Shown here: piece after piece, positions 19,607-29,675 of the stretch | Layout of the letters: each line of letters opens with the position of its first letter | Numbering within the stretch: position 1 is the stretch's first letter | Source: Mycobacterium genavense ATCC 51234 | GTDB taxonomy: Bacteria > Actinomycetota > Actinomycetes > Mycobacteriales > Mycobacteriaceae | Reading direction: 5' to 3' | Length of the DNA stretch: 64,000 nt | Assembly (NCBI RefSeq): GCF_000526915.1 | Contig: NZ_JAGZ01000007.1 | Location: forward strand, 1 to 64,000 | The notes under the pieces: generated by a model | The model's input: the letters and a program-made list of their open reading frames with translations, nothing else | The model's database searches: none | Told to the model about the DNA's origin: nothing | Program-made: the position numbers and the translations under genes

Positions 19607-20678
19607 TTAGCTGACAACCTCTTTGGCGGCCGACTGAGCAACAAGCGGCCGACTCGGAATGCGCGCACGCAGAACCGGGGCGACGTCAGATTGAAACAGT
19701 TCCAGGCTGCGACGCTGTTGGTTGGCCGTGATGCCGTCGGCATCGGCGGACAGGTGCATCACTTCATGGCCGAGCTGCTCGCGGTAGCGACCCACCTTGT
19801 CGATCACCTGCTCGGGACTGCCCACCAGCGCGGAGCTTCGCTCGACGAAATCCTCGATCGAGTCGAACACCACCGGGGCCCGGCGCGGCGCGCGAATGCC
19901 AGGCGTGCCTCGAACATCGGCCGGTAGGCCGCCACCGCTTCCTGCGACGTTCGGGCGACGTAGAATCCCGCGGTTCCGGCACCCACCAGCGCATCCTCGG
20001 GGCGGCGTCCGTAGCACTCCCAGCGCTGCCGGTAATGGCGCACCAGCGCGGCGTAGGGCTCGACGGGGTTGTGATGACATTGGCGGAGAAAATCGGGTCG
20101 CCGTGACGAGCCGCGAGGTCGACGGAGTCCCTGCTGGTGGCGCTGCCATGCCAGATCCGGATCCGCTGCTGCAGCGGCCTGGGCAGTGTCTTGGCGTTGA
20201 CCAACGGCGGCCGAAACCTGCCCCACCACGTCACGTTGTCGCTCTCCCACAGCAGTCGAAACAGCTCGTAACCTTCGCGATTGCGGTCTCACTGGTCTTC
20301 GGCCGTCACGTGAAACAACTGGGCCTGTGCCGCCCCGTTACCCTTGCCGATGATCAGCTCGAGGCGCCCGCCGGACAGGTTGTCGAGCGTGGAGTAATCC
20401 TCGAACGCGCGGACCGGATCGAGCAAGCTCAACGTCGTAACCCCGGTGAACAGACTGATTTTCGAGGTGTGTGCCGCGATGTTGCTCAGCACCACCGGGG
20501 GCGATGACGAGATGAACGGATCTTTGTGGCGCTCGCCGACCGCAAACCCGTCGAAACCGAGCTCCTCTGCCAGCACCGCCTTGTCGACCACATCGCGCAA
20601 CCGCTCGGCGGGGCTGAGCCGCGTGCCCGAAACAGGATCCGGAACATGCGTGATCAGCGTTATCAGCAGGAACTTCAT
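19607..20678 (-). pseudogene. LLM-class flavin monooxygenase with one stop and two frameshifts
   Basis: A bacterial luciferase-like monooxygenase starts at 20678 (MKFLLITLITHVPDPVSG). The frame ends at a TGA (20289-20291) where the sequence AEDQ-stop-DRNREGYELF indicates an original Trp. It then continues in the same frame to about 20085, shifts for VEPYAALVRHYRQRWECYG and shifts again near 19880 for VVFDSIEDFVERSSALVGSP. The restored length of about 355 residues is normal. Three lesions make it a clear pseudogene. Confidence 0.88.
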
Positions 20679-20845
20679 CGACCTACAGGAACCGATTGAT
20701 GCTCGACTTCATTCCACCCGGGCAGCCGTCTCGAAAACGCGCCCACCTGTCCAGCCTGCGCAAACCGCGAAATCGGGCTAGCCAGACACCGACGCCGGGG
20801 GCAATATAGCGAGCGACCGTGCCGGTAACATATTCAAGAGTGTCC

Positions 20846-21787
20846 ATGACGACGTATGCGTTCGACCCGGAAATCGCTGCGGTGCTTCCCCATCTGCCCG
20901 ACATGCCGGGTGATGATCCGCTGGCCATCCGGGCGGCGATGTCGGACTTCATCGCCGCGCTTCCGGTGCCGGACACCACCGGAGTACGAATCGAGGACCG
21001 TGAAATCCCGGGCCGTGACGGTGATCCCGCGGTGCCGATTCGCATCTACCGTCCCGAGCAGCCCAGCGCTGCGGCCGCGGTGTACAGCGTGCACGGCGGC
21101 GGCTTCATCGCCGGCGCTCTGGAAACCGAACACGGTTCCAACGTCATGCTTGCCCGCGAACTCGGCGTCGTCGTGGTGGCCGTCGACTACCGGCTGGCAC
21201 CCGAAACACCGTATCCGGGTGGACTGGAGGACGTGTACGCCGGGCTGGTCTGGATGGCGGCGCGGGCTGACGAACTCGGTATCGATCCGCACTGCATCGC
21301 CATCCACGGTATGAGCGCCGGGGGCGGACTCTGCGCGGCGCTGGCTCTGCTGACCCGCGACCGCGGCGGGCCGCACATCGCGTTCCAGTTCCTCTCGGTG
21401 CCCGAACTCGATGACCGGCTGACGACCGCAAGCATGACCGACTTCACCGACACCCCGCTGTGGAGCCGCCCCCGTGCGGTCGTCAGCTGGGACAGCTACC
21501 TGGGTGCTGGCCGCGCCGGCAGCAACGACGTGCCGATCTACGCGGCGCCGGCGCGTGCCACCGATTTGGCGGGTCTGCCGCCCGCGTACGTCTCGGTCAT
21601 GCATTTCGACCCGCTGCGCGACGAAGGCGTCGCCTACGCGCTGGCCATGCTTGCCGCAGGCGTGACCGTCGAATTGCATATGTTCCCGGGCACTTTCCAC
21701 GGCTCGATGTTGATACAGGACGCAACGATCTCCAAGCGCGAAGAGGCGGAGAAGATCGCGGTGCTGCGCCGAGCGTTGGCGCTGTAG
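20846..21787 (+). CDS. Alpha/beta hydrolase, hormone-sensitive-lipase family
   Basis: This is a cytoplasmic carboxylesterase/lipase of the HSL (Lip) family, 313 residues. The oxyanion-hole motif is VHGGGFIAG, the nucleophile elbow GMSAGGG, the acid lies in HFDPLRDEG and the histidine in FPGTFHGSM. The ATG at 20846 (MTTYAFDPEI) is preferred over an upstream GTG at 20819. It is intact, in contrast to the neighbouring LLM gene. Confidence 0.9.
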   Translation: MTTYAFDPEIAAVLPHLPDMPGDDPLAIRAAMSDFIAALPVPDTTGVRIEDREIPGRDGDPAVPIRIYRPEQPSAAAAVYSVHGGGFIAGALETEHGSNVMLARELGVVVVAVDYRLAPETPYPGGLEDVYAGLVWMAARADELGIDPHCIAIHGMSAGGGLCAALALLTRDRGGPHIAFQFLSVPELDDRLTTASMTDFTDTPLWSRPRAVVSWDSYLGAGRAGSNDVPIYAAPARATDLAGLPPAYVSVMHFDPLRDEGVAYALAMLAAGVTVELHMFPGTFHGSMLIQDATISKREEAEKIAVLRRALAL

Positions 21788-21797
21788 CGGCCGGCGC

Positions 21798-23057
21798 TCA
21801 CACAAACCGGAAATCGCTTTGCCGGTGGGTGGTTTGCCGCAGCCGCACGGCCCGGGCGGTAGCGGTCGTGAACGCCAGCACCGCCAGCACCGCCAGGATC
21901 GTGGCGGTGGCCTTGGCTGACCCGATGGTGCTCAACAGCATGGGCAGGCCGAAGCCGATATAGCTCACCGTGTAGAACATTCCGGTGAGGGCACCGCGCA
22001 AGCGTTGCGGCGCAGCCGCTTCCAAGTCGATCAGGCCCTCGCGCAGCAGCAGCCCGGACGCGCAGCCGAGAACCACCAGCAGCGACAGGCCCACCCCGAG
22101 CGGCATGGCGGAGGGCGCCGCCGCGGCGACCGCATAGCCGAGCGCGGCCAACACGGCGCCGATGGTGCCCGCTTGCGGGCCCCACTGACGCGCGCGGGCG
22201 ATCAACTGAGTAATGCCGCTGACGCCGTTGGCAATCAGCGCCGCGGTCCCCGCCGCCATCGGAGCCGCGAGCCCGGTGTGCACATGGGTGGGGATCGTGA
22301 CGAATGCCAGCGTCGCCGAGGAGTTCACCCACGGCGACAGTGGTAGCGCCCAACTCAACACCCGGGCGGTGTCGGGACGTCCCGATGCGGCCGGCTGCGG
22401 ACCGGGCACCGGTGCAGCGACGGTCGCGTCCGCGCGCTGGGCCGCCACCACCGCGACCACGGGCGCCAGCACGACCAGCGCGGCGGCGATCCCGAACGAT
22501 TCCCAAAGCCCGGAGCTTCCCACCGAGGCGATCACCCCCGACGCGAACGGGCCGACCGCGAAGCCAGCCGTCAGGACGGCACCGGCGACGGTCGCACCGG
22601 CCGGCCCCCTCATGTCGGAAGCCCATGCGGTGCAAGAGCTTACGAGCAGTCCGACCCCGACCCCGACCACCAGACGTCCGCCGAGCAACACCGTCGAATG
22701 CTGCGACACCAACATCGCGATCGTGCCCGTGAGCGCGATGATCGATCCCGCCCAGGCCACCGACTGGCGTCCCAGCAAATCCGACACGCGGCCGCCGATG
22801 AGCAGCCCGGGCAGCAGTCCCACCGCGTAGATCCCGAAGATCGCGTCGAGCGTTGCCCGGTTGAGGTGCTCGTGGTCGCTGAGTGCGGGGATCAGCCCCG
22901 CGAAGTGGTTGGCCGCCCAGCCAGTCGCCAGCAGGACGGCCAACACCGCGGCGAATAGCGGCCCACTTCCCTCGGATTCATCGCGTACGTCGCGTCCATG
23001 CGGTTCCACCGGCGCCGGTTGCGCCCGGCCGGGCACTGCCACATTCGACCTGCACAC
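21798..23057 (-). CDS. MFS transporter
   Basis: This is a major facilitator of about 419 residues with 12 predicted helices. The loop between helices 2 and 3 shows the MFS motif GGRVSDLLGRQSVA, and helix 5 carries AVLTAGFAVGPFASG, an antiporter-type motif C region. The GTG at 23057 follows a strong GGGAGGAA site; longer frames upstream are not protein-like. It is probably a drug or metabolite exporter; the substrate is unknown. Confidence 0.85.
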   Translation of the reverse strand: MCRSNVAVPGRAQPAPVEPHGRDVRDESEGSGPLFAAVLAVLLATGWAANHFAGLIPALSDHEHLNRATLDAIFGIYAVGLLPGLLIGGRVSDLLGRQSVAWAGSIIALTGTIAMLVSQHSTVLLGGRLVVGVGVGLLVSSCTAWASDMRGPAGATVAGAVLTAGFAVGPFASGVIASVGSSGLWESFGIAAALVVLAPVVAVVAAQRADATVAAPVPGPQPAASGRPDTARVLSWALPLSPWVNSSATLAFVTIPTHVHTGLAAPMAAGTAALIANGVSGITQLIARARQWGPQAGTIGAVLAALGYAVAAAAPSAMPLGVGLSLLVVLGCASGLLLREGLIDLEAAAPQRLRGALTGMFYTVSYIGFGLPMLLSTIGSAKATATILAVLAVLAFTTATARAVRLRQTTHRQSDFRFV

Positions 23058-23317
23058 TGATTCCTCCCAATCCCTGCACGCGGTTGATCGAAAAACTGTG
23101 TATCGCGGTGATATCGGCCACAGCGCTGTGCTTGTCCAGCGCGCCGCGGAAATCAGCGCAGCGCCCTGTGCACAGACGGCGCCCCTCGGCTCGTTATTCC
23201 GGGATCGCGATACAACAGCGGTTGTCACCGGCGAAGTCTGCCCGGCCCGGCCGGGTTTGAATCACGACCGAAGCAAACCTGGCGGTGTTTCACAACGATT
23301 CCTAGGCTGCGCGGGTG

Positions 23318-24102
23318 ATGTCGACTAATCCGGCGCTGACCCGGGTATCTCTTCGCGGTGTCGACCGCACGTTCGGAACGCATACGGTGCTGCACGAAGT
23401 CGACATCGAAATCGAGCCGGGTGAGGTCGTCGCGTAGCTCGGGTCGTCGGGCAGCGGCAAGTCGACGCTGCTGCGGCTCATCGCCGGGCTCGACAGTCCG
23501 ACCGAAGGGCGCATTGAGATCGACGGTGAAGCCGTTGTGGCATCGACCCGCGCTGCGCGGTGGTTTTTCAGGAGCCCCGCCTGCTGCCCTGGCGGTCGCT
23601 GGCCGCCAACGTGGAGTACGGCCTGCCTCCCGGCACTGCGCGAGCCAAAAACACTGGTGCGGTGCAACACTGGCTCGACGTCGTCGGGTTGCGCGAGTTC
23701 GGCGACCACCGTCCGCGCCAGGTATCCGGTGGAATGGCGCAGCGTGCGGGCCTCGCGCGTGCCCTGGCGCGGCGCCCGCGTGTCCTGCTGCCCGACGAAC
23801 CGCTGGCTGCCCTCGACGCGCTGACCCGATTGCGGATGCAGGACTTACTCCACGCCGTACAGCAAGAGGCCGGCACCACAACGGTGTTGGTGACGCACGA
23901 CGTGGACGAGGCCGCGATCTTGGCCGACCGGGTGCTGATTCTGCGCGCCGATGCCACCGGTGGTGCGCGTATCGCGGCGACGCACGAAGTCGCGATACCC
24001 AAACCACGCGATCGCGGTGATCCGCGTATCGCGGCGTTGCGCGAGCAATTGTTGGACGAGCTCGGTGTACCCCGACGTAGCAGTGAGGCAAAGGCATGGT
24101 GA
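23318..24102 (+). pseudogene. Sulfonate-type ABC ATPase, disrupted
   Basis: This is the first gene of a second SsuB/TauB-type operon. From the ATG at 23318 the frame reads to a TAG at 23435-23437, just before Walker A (SSGSGKST). Near 23537 one base is lost, and the Q-loop onwards ([14 protein letters not shown]) lies in another frame. The signature VSGGMAQR and H-loop VTHDVDEA are kept, but Walker B reads LLPDEP, with Pro replacing a hydrophobic residue. The gene is not functional. Confidence 0.88.
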
Positions 24103-25064
24103 AAGTTCGTTAATTGACCACGATTTCGGTGATCGCGAGCATCGTCGCGGTCTCCGGTTGCGGTTCGAACTCCGGCCCTACGGCGTCGAAGGACATCCAT
24201 CTGGACTACGCTTACTACAACCCGCTGAGTCTGGTGGTGCGCGATCAGCACCTGCTGGAAAACCGCGGCTACAATGTCACCTGGGTAATTTCGGCGGGCA
24301 GCAACAAGGCCAACGAAGGCTTGCGGTCCAAGGCGCTGGACGTCGGGTCGACCGCCGGTTCGGCCGCCCTGGTCGCGCGGGCCAACGGGTCGCCGATCAA
24401 GGTCGTCGACCTCTACGCCGGCGGCGAGTGGACCGGGCTGGTGGTGACCAGGGACTCGCCCATCAACTCGGTGGCCGATTTGAAGGACAAGAAGGTCGCC
24501 GTCACCAAGGGCACCGACCCGTACTTCTTCTTGCTGCAATCGCTTGCGACAGTGGGGATTTCGCCCAGCGACGTCGAGATCGTCAACTTGCAGCACGCCG
24601 ACGGCAAGACCGCGCTGTAACGCGGCAACGTCGACGCGTGGTCCGGATTGGACCCGTTCATCGCGCAGACCATTCAGCAGCAAGGCTCGCGCTTCATCTA
24701 CCGCAACCCGAGTTTCAACACCTTTGGCGTGCTGAACGCCCGTGAGGATTTCATCGCTAACCATCCCGAAGCCCTGCAGGCGGTGGTCAACAGCTATGAG
24801 GAGGCCCGCAAGTGGGCGAAGGCGCATCCCGATCAACTGGCGGCACTACTGGCCTCGCAGGCGAACATAGCGCTGAGCGTGGCACAGGAAGAGCTGACCC
24901 GGACACTGGTGGATATCGACCCGGTGCCGGGGGATCCGGTTCGCACGATGCTGACCTGGGTGGAGCCGCTCGCGGTGGCCGACTCCGATATCAAGTCCGA
25001 CGACGCGAGCCGCGGCGCGCTGAACACACTGATCGAGCCGAAATACGCGCAGCAGGCGCACTGA
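24096..25064 (+). pseudogene. Sulfonate-type ABC binding lipoprotein, two in-frame stops
   Basis: This is the SsuA-like binding protein of the second operon. The ATG at 24096 overlaps the ATPase stop, but TAA follows at codon 6 (24111-24113). The frame resumes with a hydrophobic stretch and the lipobox VSGC. A second TAA at 24618-24620 splits the domain between HADGKTAL and RGNVDAWSGLDPF; a Glu codon (GAA) is the likely ancestor. A TTG at 24114 could restart translation, but the signal peptide would lack its basic n-region. Confidence 0.88.
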
Positions 25065-25090
25065 CGTCACGATCCGGCCGGTCGGCGAGG

Positions 25091-25834
25091 GTGTCGTCGG
25101 CGCTGGTGGGGCTGACCGTCCCGGTTCTGCTGCTGGTGATCTGGCAGCTTGCCACGGCAGTCACCGGGTTCTTCGCGCCCAGCCAGCTCCCTCCGCCCGG
25201 CGACGTGATGTCCGCGTTGGGCGCACTCCTGCGCCGCGGCCAACTATGGACTCACCTGCAGGCCAGCGGTTCTCGGGTTCTGGTCGGCTACTTCGCCGGC
25301 GCGGCCGCAGGGCTCACGCTGGGTTCGCTGGTCAGGTTGTCGGTGGTGGTGCGCGGATTGCTTGCGCCGACCATCGCGGCCTTTGGTACGGTGCCGTCCC
25401 TGGCGTGGGTCCCGTTGCTGCTCTTGTGGTTTGGCATCGACGAGACGTCGAAGATCCTGATAATCGCCATCGGTGCGTTCTTTCCGATCTACACGACGAC
25501 GGCGTCGGCACTTTCCCACGTCGACCCACAGTTTGTTGAGGTGGGGCGGGCCTACGGCCGACGTGGTGCTTCGCTGCTTGCGACGGTGATGTTGCCCGCC
25601 GCGGCTCCGGAATTGGTGAACGGGCTTCGGTTGGGCCTGGCCAACGCATGGCTGTTCGTGGTCGCGGCCGAGCTGATCGCGTCCTCGAAGGGGCTAGGGT
25701 TCCTGTTGCTCGACAGCCAAAACACCGGGCGCACCGATGTGATGCTGTTGGCGATCGTTCTGTTGGCCGGACTGGGCAAGCTGACCGACAGCGCCCTGGC
25801 CGCGGTGGAGAAGCGGCTGATACGGCGGCGGTAG
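25091..25834 (+). CDS. ABC transporter permease, SsuC/TauC type (second operon)
   Basis: This is the membrane subunit of the second sulfonate-type transporter, about 247 residues from the GTG at 25091. Helices and the EAA-like loop (GRAYGRRGASLLATVMLPAAAP) are intact. A CTG at 25061 overlaps the preceding stop as CTGA and would add MTSRSGRSAR; this looks like an ATGA start that has mutated. With both partner genes broken, the permease is probably without function even if translated. Confidence 0.82.
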   Translation: MSSALVGLTVPVLLLVIWQLATAVTGFFAPSQLPPPGDVMSALGALLRRGQLWTHLQASGSRVLVGYFAGAAAGLTLGSLVRLSVVVRGLLAPTIAAFGTVPSLAWVPLLLLWFGIDETSKILIIAIGAFFPIYTTTASALSHVDPQFVEVGRAYGRRGASLLATVMLPAAAPELVNGLRLGLANAWLFVVAAELIASSKGLGFLLLDSQNTGRTDVMLLAIVLLAGLGKLTDSALAAVEKRLIRRR

Positions 25835-25838
25835 CGGT

Positions 25839-26810
25839 CTATTTGCCGGGCCGCAGCACCGGTGTCACCAGTTCGCCGGTGCTCAGGTAGCTGTCGAGGT
25901 TGCGGATTGCCAGCAGCGCCATCGCCCGGCGGGTGCGGGCCGTCCCGCTGCCGATGTGCGGGAACAGCACGACGTTGTCCAGATCGCACAGCGCCGCAGG
26001 CACATTGGGTTCGTCGGCGAATACGTCCAGCCCCGCTCCGCCCAGCGCCCCGCCGGCGACCATCTCTAACAGCGCGTCCTGGTCCACGACGCTGCCGCGC
26101 GCGATGTTGATCAGGTAGCCCTCGGGACCCAGGGCCTCGAGAATGGAGCGGTCGACAAGATGGCGCGCCCGCTCGTCGCCGGTGGTAGCGACGACCAGGA
26201 CGTCGACGGATTCGGCCAACTCCAGCGGCGAGTCCGCGTAGCGGTACGGCGACCCGTCGATCCGGTGCCGGTTGTGATAGGCGATGGCACAGTCGAATCC
26301 CAGCAGCCGGGTGGCGATGGCCGAGCCGATGCGGCCCAGCCCCAAGATGCCCACCTGAAGACCACTGAGGTCTCTGGCGTACGGGAATGGCCCTTCCCGC
26401 GCCCACCGTCCGGCTCGCACGTACCGGTCGGCCGCACCGAAGCGGCGCAGGGTCATCAGGATCAGCCCGAGCGCGGTGTCGGCGACGGTATCCGAGAGTA
26501 CGTCGGGGGTGTTGCTCACCCCGATACCCCGTCGTTTGGCCGCCTTCAGATCGATCATGTCCACGCCGGCCCCGTTGTTGACGATTGCCTCCAGATTAGG
26601 CAGGGCCGCAATAATTTTGGCGTCGACTCCGGGTTTGCCGGAGGTGACCACCACGCGAATCCGCTCCGCGCGTCCGGCCAGGAACTCGGTTCGCTGTGGA
26701 CCCGCTGGGAGTGCGGGGATTTCGTAGCGGGCCGCCAGTTCGCTGTCGAAGGTGGGCTCGAAGTTGTTGCCGACCCTCAGTACGTCGTTCCTCTTCTCGA
26801 CCGTCACCAC
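25839..26810 (-). CDS. D-isomer-specific 2-hydroxyacid dehydrogenase
   Basis: This is a NAD(P)-dependent dehydrogenase of about 323 residues related to glyoxylate/hydroxypyruvate reductases. The nucleotide motif is GILGLGRIGSAIA. The catalytic Arg is in INIARGSVVDQDAL, the Glu in DVFADEPNVP and the His in LFPHIGSGT. The start is taken at the first of two GTG codons (26810); the open frame extends further upstream but with non-protein-like composition. Confidence 0.9.
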   Translation of the reverse strand: MVTVEKRNDVLRVGNNFEPTFDSELAARYEIPALPAGPQRTEFLAGRAERIRVVVTSGKPGVDAKIIAALPNLEAIVNNGAGVDMIDLKAAKRRGIGVSNTPDVLSDTVADTALGLILMTLRRFGAADRYVRAGRWAREGPFPYARDLSGLQVGILGLGRIGSAIATRLLGFDCAIAYHNRHRIDGSPYRYADSPLELAESVDVLVVATTGDERARHLVDRSILEALGPEGYLINIARGSVVDQDALLEMVAGGALGGAGLDVFADEPNVPAALCDLDNVVLFPHIGSGTARTRRAMALLAIRNLDSYLSTGELVTPVLRPGK

Positions 26811-26926
26811 TGCATCATCTCCCAAGCCGGCGATCGCTCCGCGGACGAGGGCGGGTAAGAAACGCCGGTGCGCAATCTTGCCCGAAGTTCCGCTACCCGC
26901 GGCGGTCTTAGCTGCACAATGACACG

Positions 26927-27865
26927 ATGCAGACCGATGCCGGCACCCGTCGATTCCTGATGACCATCGCCGTGCTGCTGGCGCTGGTGGGATGCGGCGC
27001 GCACGGCCGCACCGCACCGACCGCGGGCGGCGGCGACTTTGCCGGTCCAATCGACATCGGCAACGGGCGCCACCTCTATCTCGAATGCCACGGAAGGGGC
27101 AGTCCGACAATCATTTTGGAATCCGGCTATCACAACTCTTCGGATCCATGGAATCGGTCCTACGTCGACCCGCCGGCCGTCGGTCCCGGAGTGCTGCCGG
27201 TCCTGGCCGACGAACACCGGGTCTGTGCCTACGACCGGCCCGGCACCCTGCGCTTCCCCGGCCCGCCCAGCATCACCGACCGGAGTTCACCGGTTGCGAT
27301 GCCACGCACCGCGCGCGACGTCGTGCAGGACCTGCACGCATTGCTCGCCGCCGCACACCTACCGGGGCCGTACGTTTTGGTCGGTCACTCGCTGGGCGGG
27401 CTGTTCATCCGGCTTTACGCCCAGACCTATCCCGAACAGGTGCGCGCGTTGGCGTTCGTGGATGCTTTTCCCATCGAGATACCCAGCCTGATGGGTTCGG
27501 ATTGGCCGATCTATCGCCGGCAGCTGGACACGCCGCTGCCCCAGTTCGCGACCGCGGACTCGTTCGAGGAAATCGACATCGACACGAGCGTCGCCCAGGT
27601 CGGCGAGGCGCCGCCCTTCCCGCCCGTGCCCACCGTCGTGCTGACCAGAACCGAGCCGTTCGCGATTCCGGGCACCGTCACGGCCGAGCAGGGGGCGAAT
27701 CTGGAACGGGCGTGGCGAGAGGCGACGGAGGCTTTGATCGCGCTACGGCCTCAGACCCCGCACCTGATCGCGACCGGCAGCGATCACTTTGTCCAGATCC
27801 ACCAGCCCGACCTGGTGGCGGCCGGCGTTCGGCTGGTGATCCAGCGGTCTGAGCCGATCCGGTGA
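26927..27865 (+). CDS. Exported alpha/beta hydrolase lipoprotein
   Basis: This is a 312-residue hydrolase with a signal peptide ending in the lipobox LVGC (about residues 20-23), so it is anchored on the outside of the membrane. The nucleophile elbow is LVGHSLGGLFIRLYAQ, and the histidine is likely in GSDHFVQIHQP. It is probably an esterase or peptidase-like hydrolase; the substrate is unknown. It diverges from the dehydrogenase gene. Confidence 0.85.
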   Translation: MQTDAGTRRFLMTIAVLLALVGCGAHGRTAPTAGGGDFAGPIDIGNGRHLYLECHGRGSPTIILESGYHNSSDPWNRSYVDPPAVGPGVLPVLADEHRVCAYDRPGTLRFPGPPSITDRSSPVAMPRTARDVVQDLHALLAAAHLPGPYVLVGHSLGGLFIRLYAQTYPEQVRALAFVDAFPIEIPSLMGSDWPIYRRQLDTPLPQFATADSFEEIDIDTSVAQVGEAPPFPPVPTVVLTRTEPFAIPGTVTAEQGANLERAWREATEALIALRPQTPHLIATGSDHFVQIHQPDLVAAGVRLVIQRSEPIR

Positions 27866-27876
27866 CCCGTCGCTGC

Positions 27877-29092
27877 TTAGAAAAACGTTCCGGCATGCGG
27901 CGCTTCGGGCACCGCGAACAGCCGATCGGCCACCGCCAGCGCCGCCGGATCCTCGGCTCGGGCCCGTCCGGCCACGGCCAGACTGCGCCAGGTGGTGCCG
28001 TCCAACAGCACCGCACCCAGCCCCTCGATCCCGACGTGCAAATCGGCGGGCCGGTTCGTCGAAATGGCGCCGCCTTCGCCGATGGTGAAGCTCGCCGAAT
28101 TCTTTGGCAGCAGTGGGTCATTGACGGCGACGGTGACCGAGCCGGTCCCGGCATAGGACCGCGCCGCCAGCGCCCGCTCGGCATCGACGATGCGCAACCA
28201 CGTTTCGTCATGCACCGCGGTCACCGTGACAGCTCGACGGTCCACCAGCAGTTCGGGCAGCGGGTCGTCGAGGGGCAGCAGCCAAAACTTCACTCGGTCA
28301 ATGAGATCCAGCTCCAGCAGGAATCGCAGCAGCCCTAGGTAGGAATCGGTGGTCGGTGCGAAAAAATCCTCGACCCCAATGGTGCGCTGATCGCTGACGA
28401 ACCACCGGTCTGTGTCGACGGGGCGGTAGCGGACGAAACCGGACTCGGCCCCGGGTTGGCCGTGCACGGCGACATACCAAGCACCCGTTGATGATTCGGT
28501 GCGTAGCCGTACGCCCTCCCACCAGGCCGCGGGGCGGTCGATGGTTCCCGGCCGCGACGGGCGATGGGCGTTGTAGATGCGGGGCAGGATCTCCCAGGCT
28601 TCGGCAGCGCCGACCAGCCGCACCGGCCCCCGGGCCCGACACGGGCCGAAACGCCGCCCGCGCGGTCTGAATCTCCACGCTCTGCGCCGAAGTCGCCACG
28701 CCATAGCCGTAGCGCTCGTAGATCGTGGCCTCCGAGGCCCGCAACGACGCGACCACCTCACCCCGGGCGGCGAAGTCGTCGAATTGGTGCCGCATCAGGG
28801 CGGTGGCGATGCCTCGCCGGGTGAACGACGGCAGCATTCCGATATGCGTCACGGCGGCGTGGCTGACGAGCGCCCCGCCGGGCAGGGTCAGCCTGCTTGT
28901 CGCGGCGTCCGCGGTGCCGACCAGTTGTCCCCCCACGAACGCGCCGACCATCCGTCCGGGCTCGATCATCTTGGTGATCTGACCGGGTGGCAAATCCGGT
29001 ATCGGCGGAAAGCCCACCATCGCGACGCGAAACACGTTGAGCGCGGCGACGAGGTCGCTCTCGCTCTCGAGAACCCGGATCTCGGCGGTCAT
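27877..29092 (-). pseudogene. Eis-like GNAT acetyltransferase, frameshifted
   Basis: The N-terminal GNAT domain starts at 29092 (MTAEIRVLESESDLV) with the acetyl-CoA loop SFTRRGIATALMR. After ATSAQSVEIQTARAAFRPV the frame changes at about 28640, and the second GNAT-like and C-terminal SCP2-like domains continue as VRLVGAAEAWEILPRIYN to a normal C-terminus HAGTFF. Joined, the protein is about 405 residues, the usual size for the Eis family of N-acetyltransferases. One indel separates the halves. Confidence 0.85.
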
Positions 29093-29248
29093 TGCGCCAT
29101 CATGTCTTGTTCGCCCGGCGCCGCCGTCAAGAGCCTGCCAATTCAGCCCGCTCGGCGCATCCGCAACAGGACCGGTATCAGCGCAGCGTCGCTGCCGACC
29201 ACCACGACCGGCAGCAAGGCAGGGCCGACGCGACCGGAAAGTGCAGCG

Positions 29249-29665
29249 TCAACCGACGGAAGTGATCCCCGCGTTGGAGAGCGCGAACCCGTTGCCCGAG
29301 GACACGGTGCACGTCACGCCTTCTTGCTTCGAGATACAGCTGAAGGGACCGATATTCGCGGATTGCCCGTAGGCAAGGGTGGGCGTGTTCTCGCCTGGGT
29401 TGCCCAGACACGACGTCCCTTGACACGGGGTGACGACGCCGGCCGGGGACAGTTGGACGGACTGCGGCGGCTCCATCGTCTGGCAATACGCCTCGTCGGG
29501 CAGGCCGGCTCGCTGATAGTTGACCTCGCAGCTGATGTTGCGGGACGGGGACACGAACGCGCACGCCGACGCCATGCAGGTCGGGTTATCCGCGGCGGCC
29601 GCAGGCATTCCCACCCAGCCGCCGGCGACGAACAACCCGACAGCCGCGACGACCGCACGATCCAT
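29249..29665 (-). CDS. Secreted hypothetical protein
   Basis: This 138-residue protein has a Sec signal peptide (MDRAVVAAVGLFVAGGWVG, cleavage near AAAADNP). The mature part has six or more cysteines and a pattern CAFVSPSRNISCEVNY seen in exported mycobacterial proteins. It is probably disulfide-bonded outside the cell; its function is unknown. It lies just downstream of the FadE gene, on the same strand. Confidence 0.8.
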   Translation of the reverse strand: MDRAVVAAVGLFVAGGWVGMPAAAADNPTCMASACAFVSPSRNISCEVNYQRAGLPDEAYCQTMEPPQSVQLSPAGVVTPCQGTSCLGNPGENTPTLAYGQSANIGPFSCISKQEGVTCTVSSGNGFALSNAGITSVG

Positions 29666-29675
29666 GACGCTCAAC

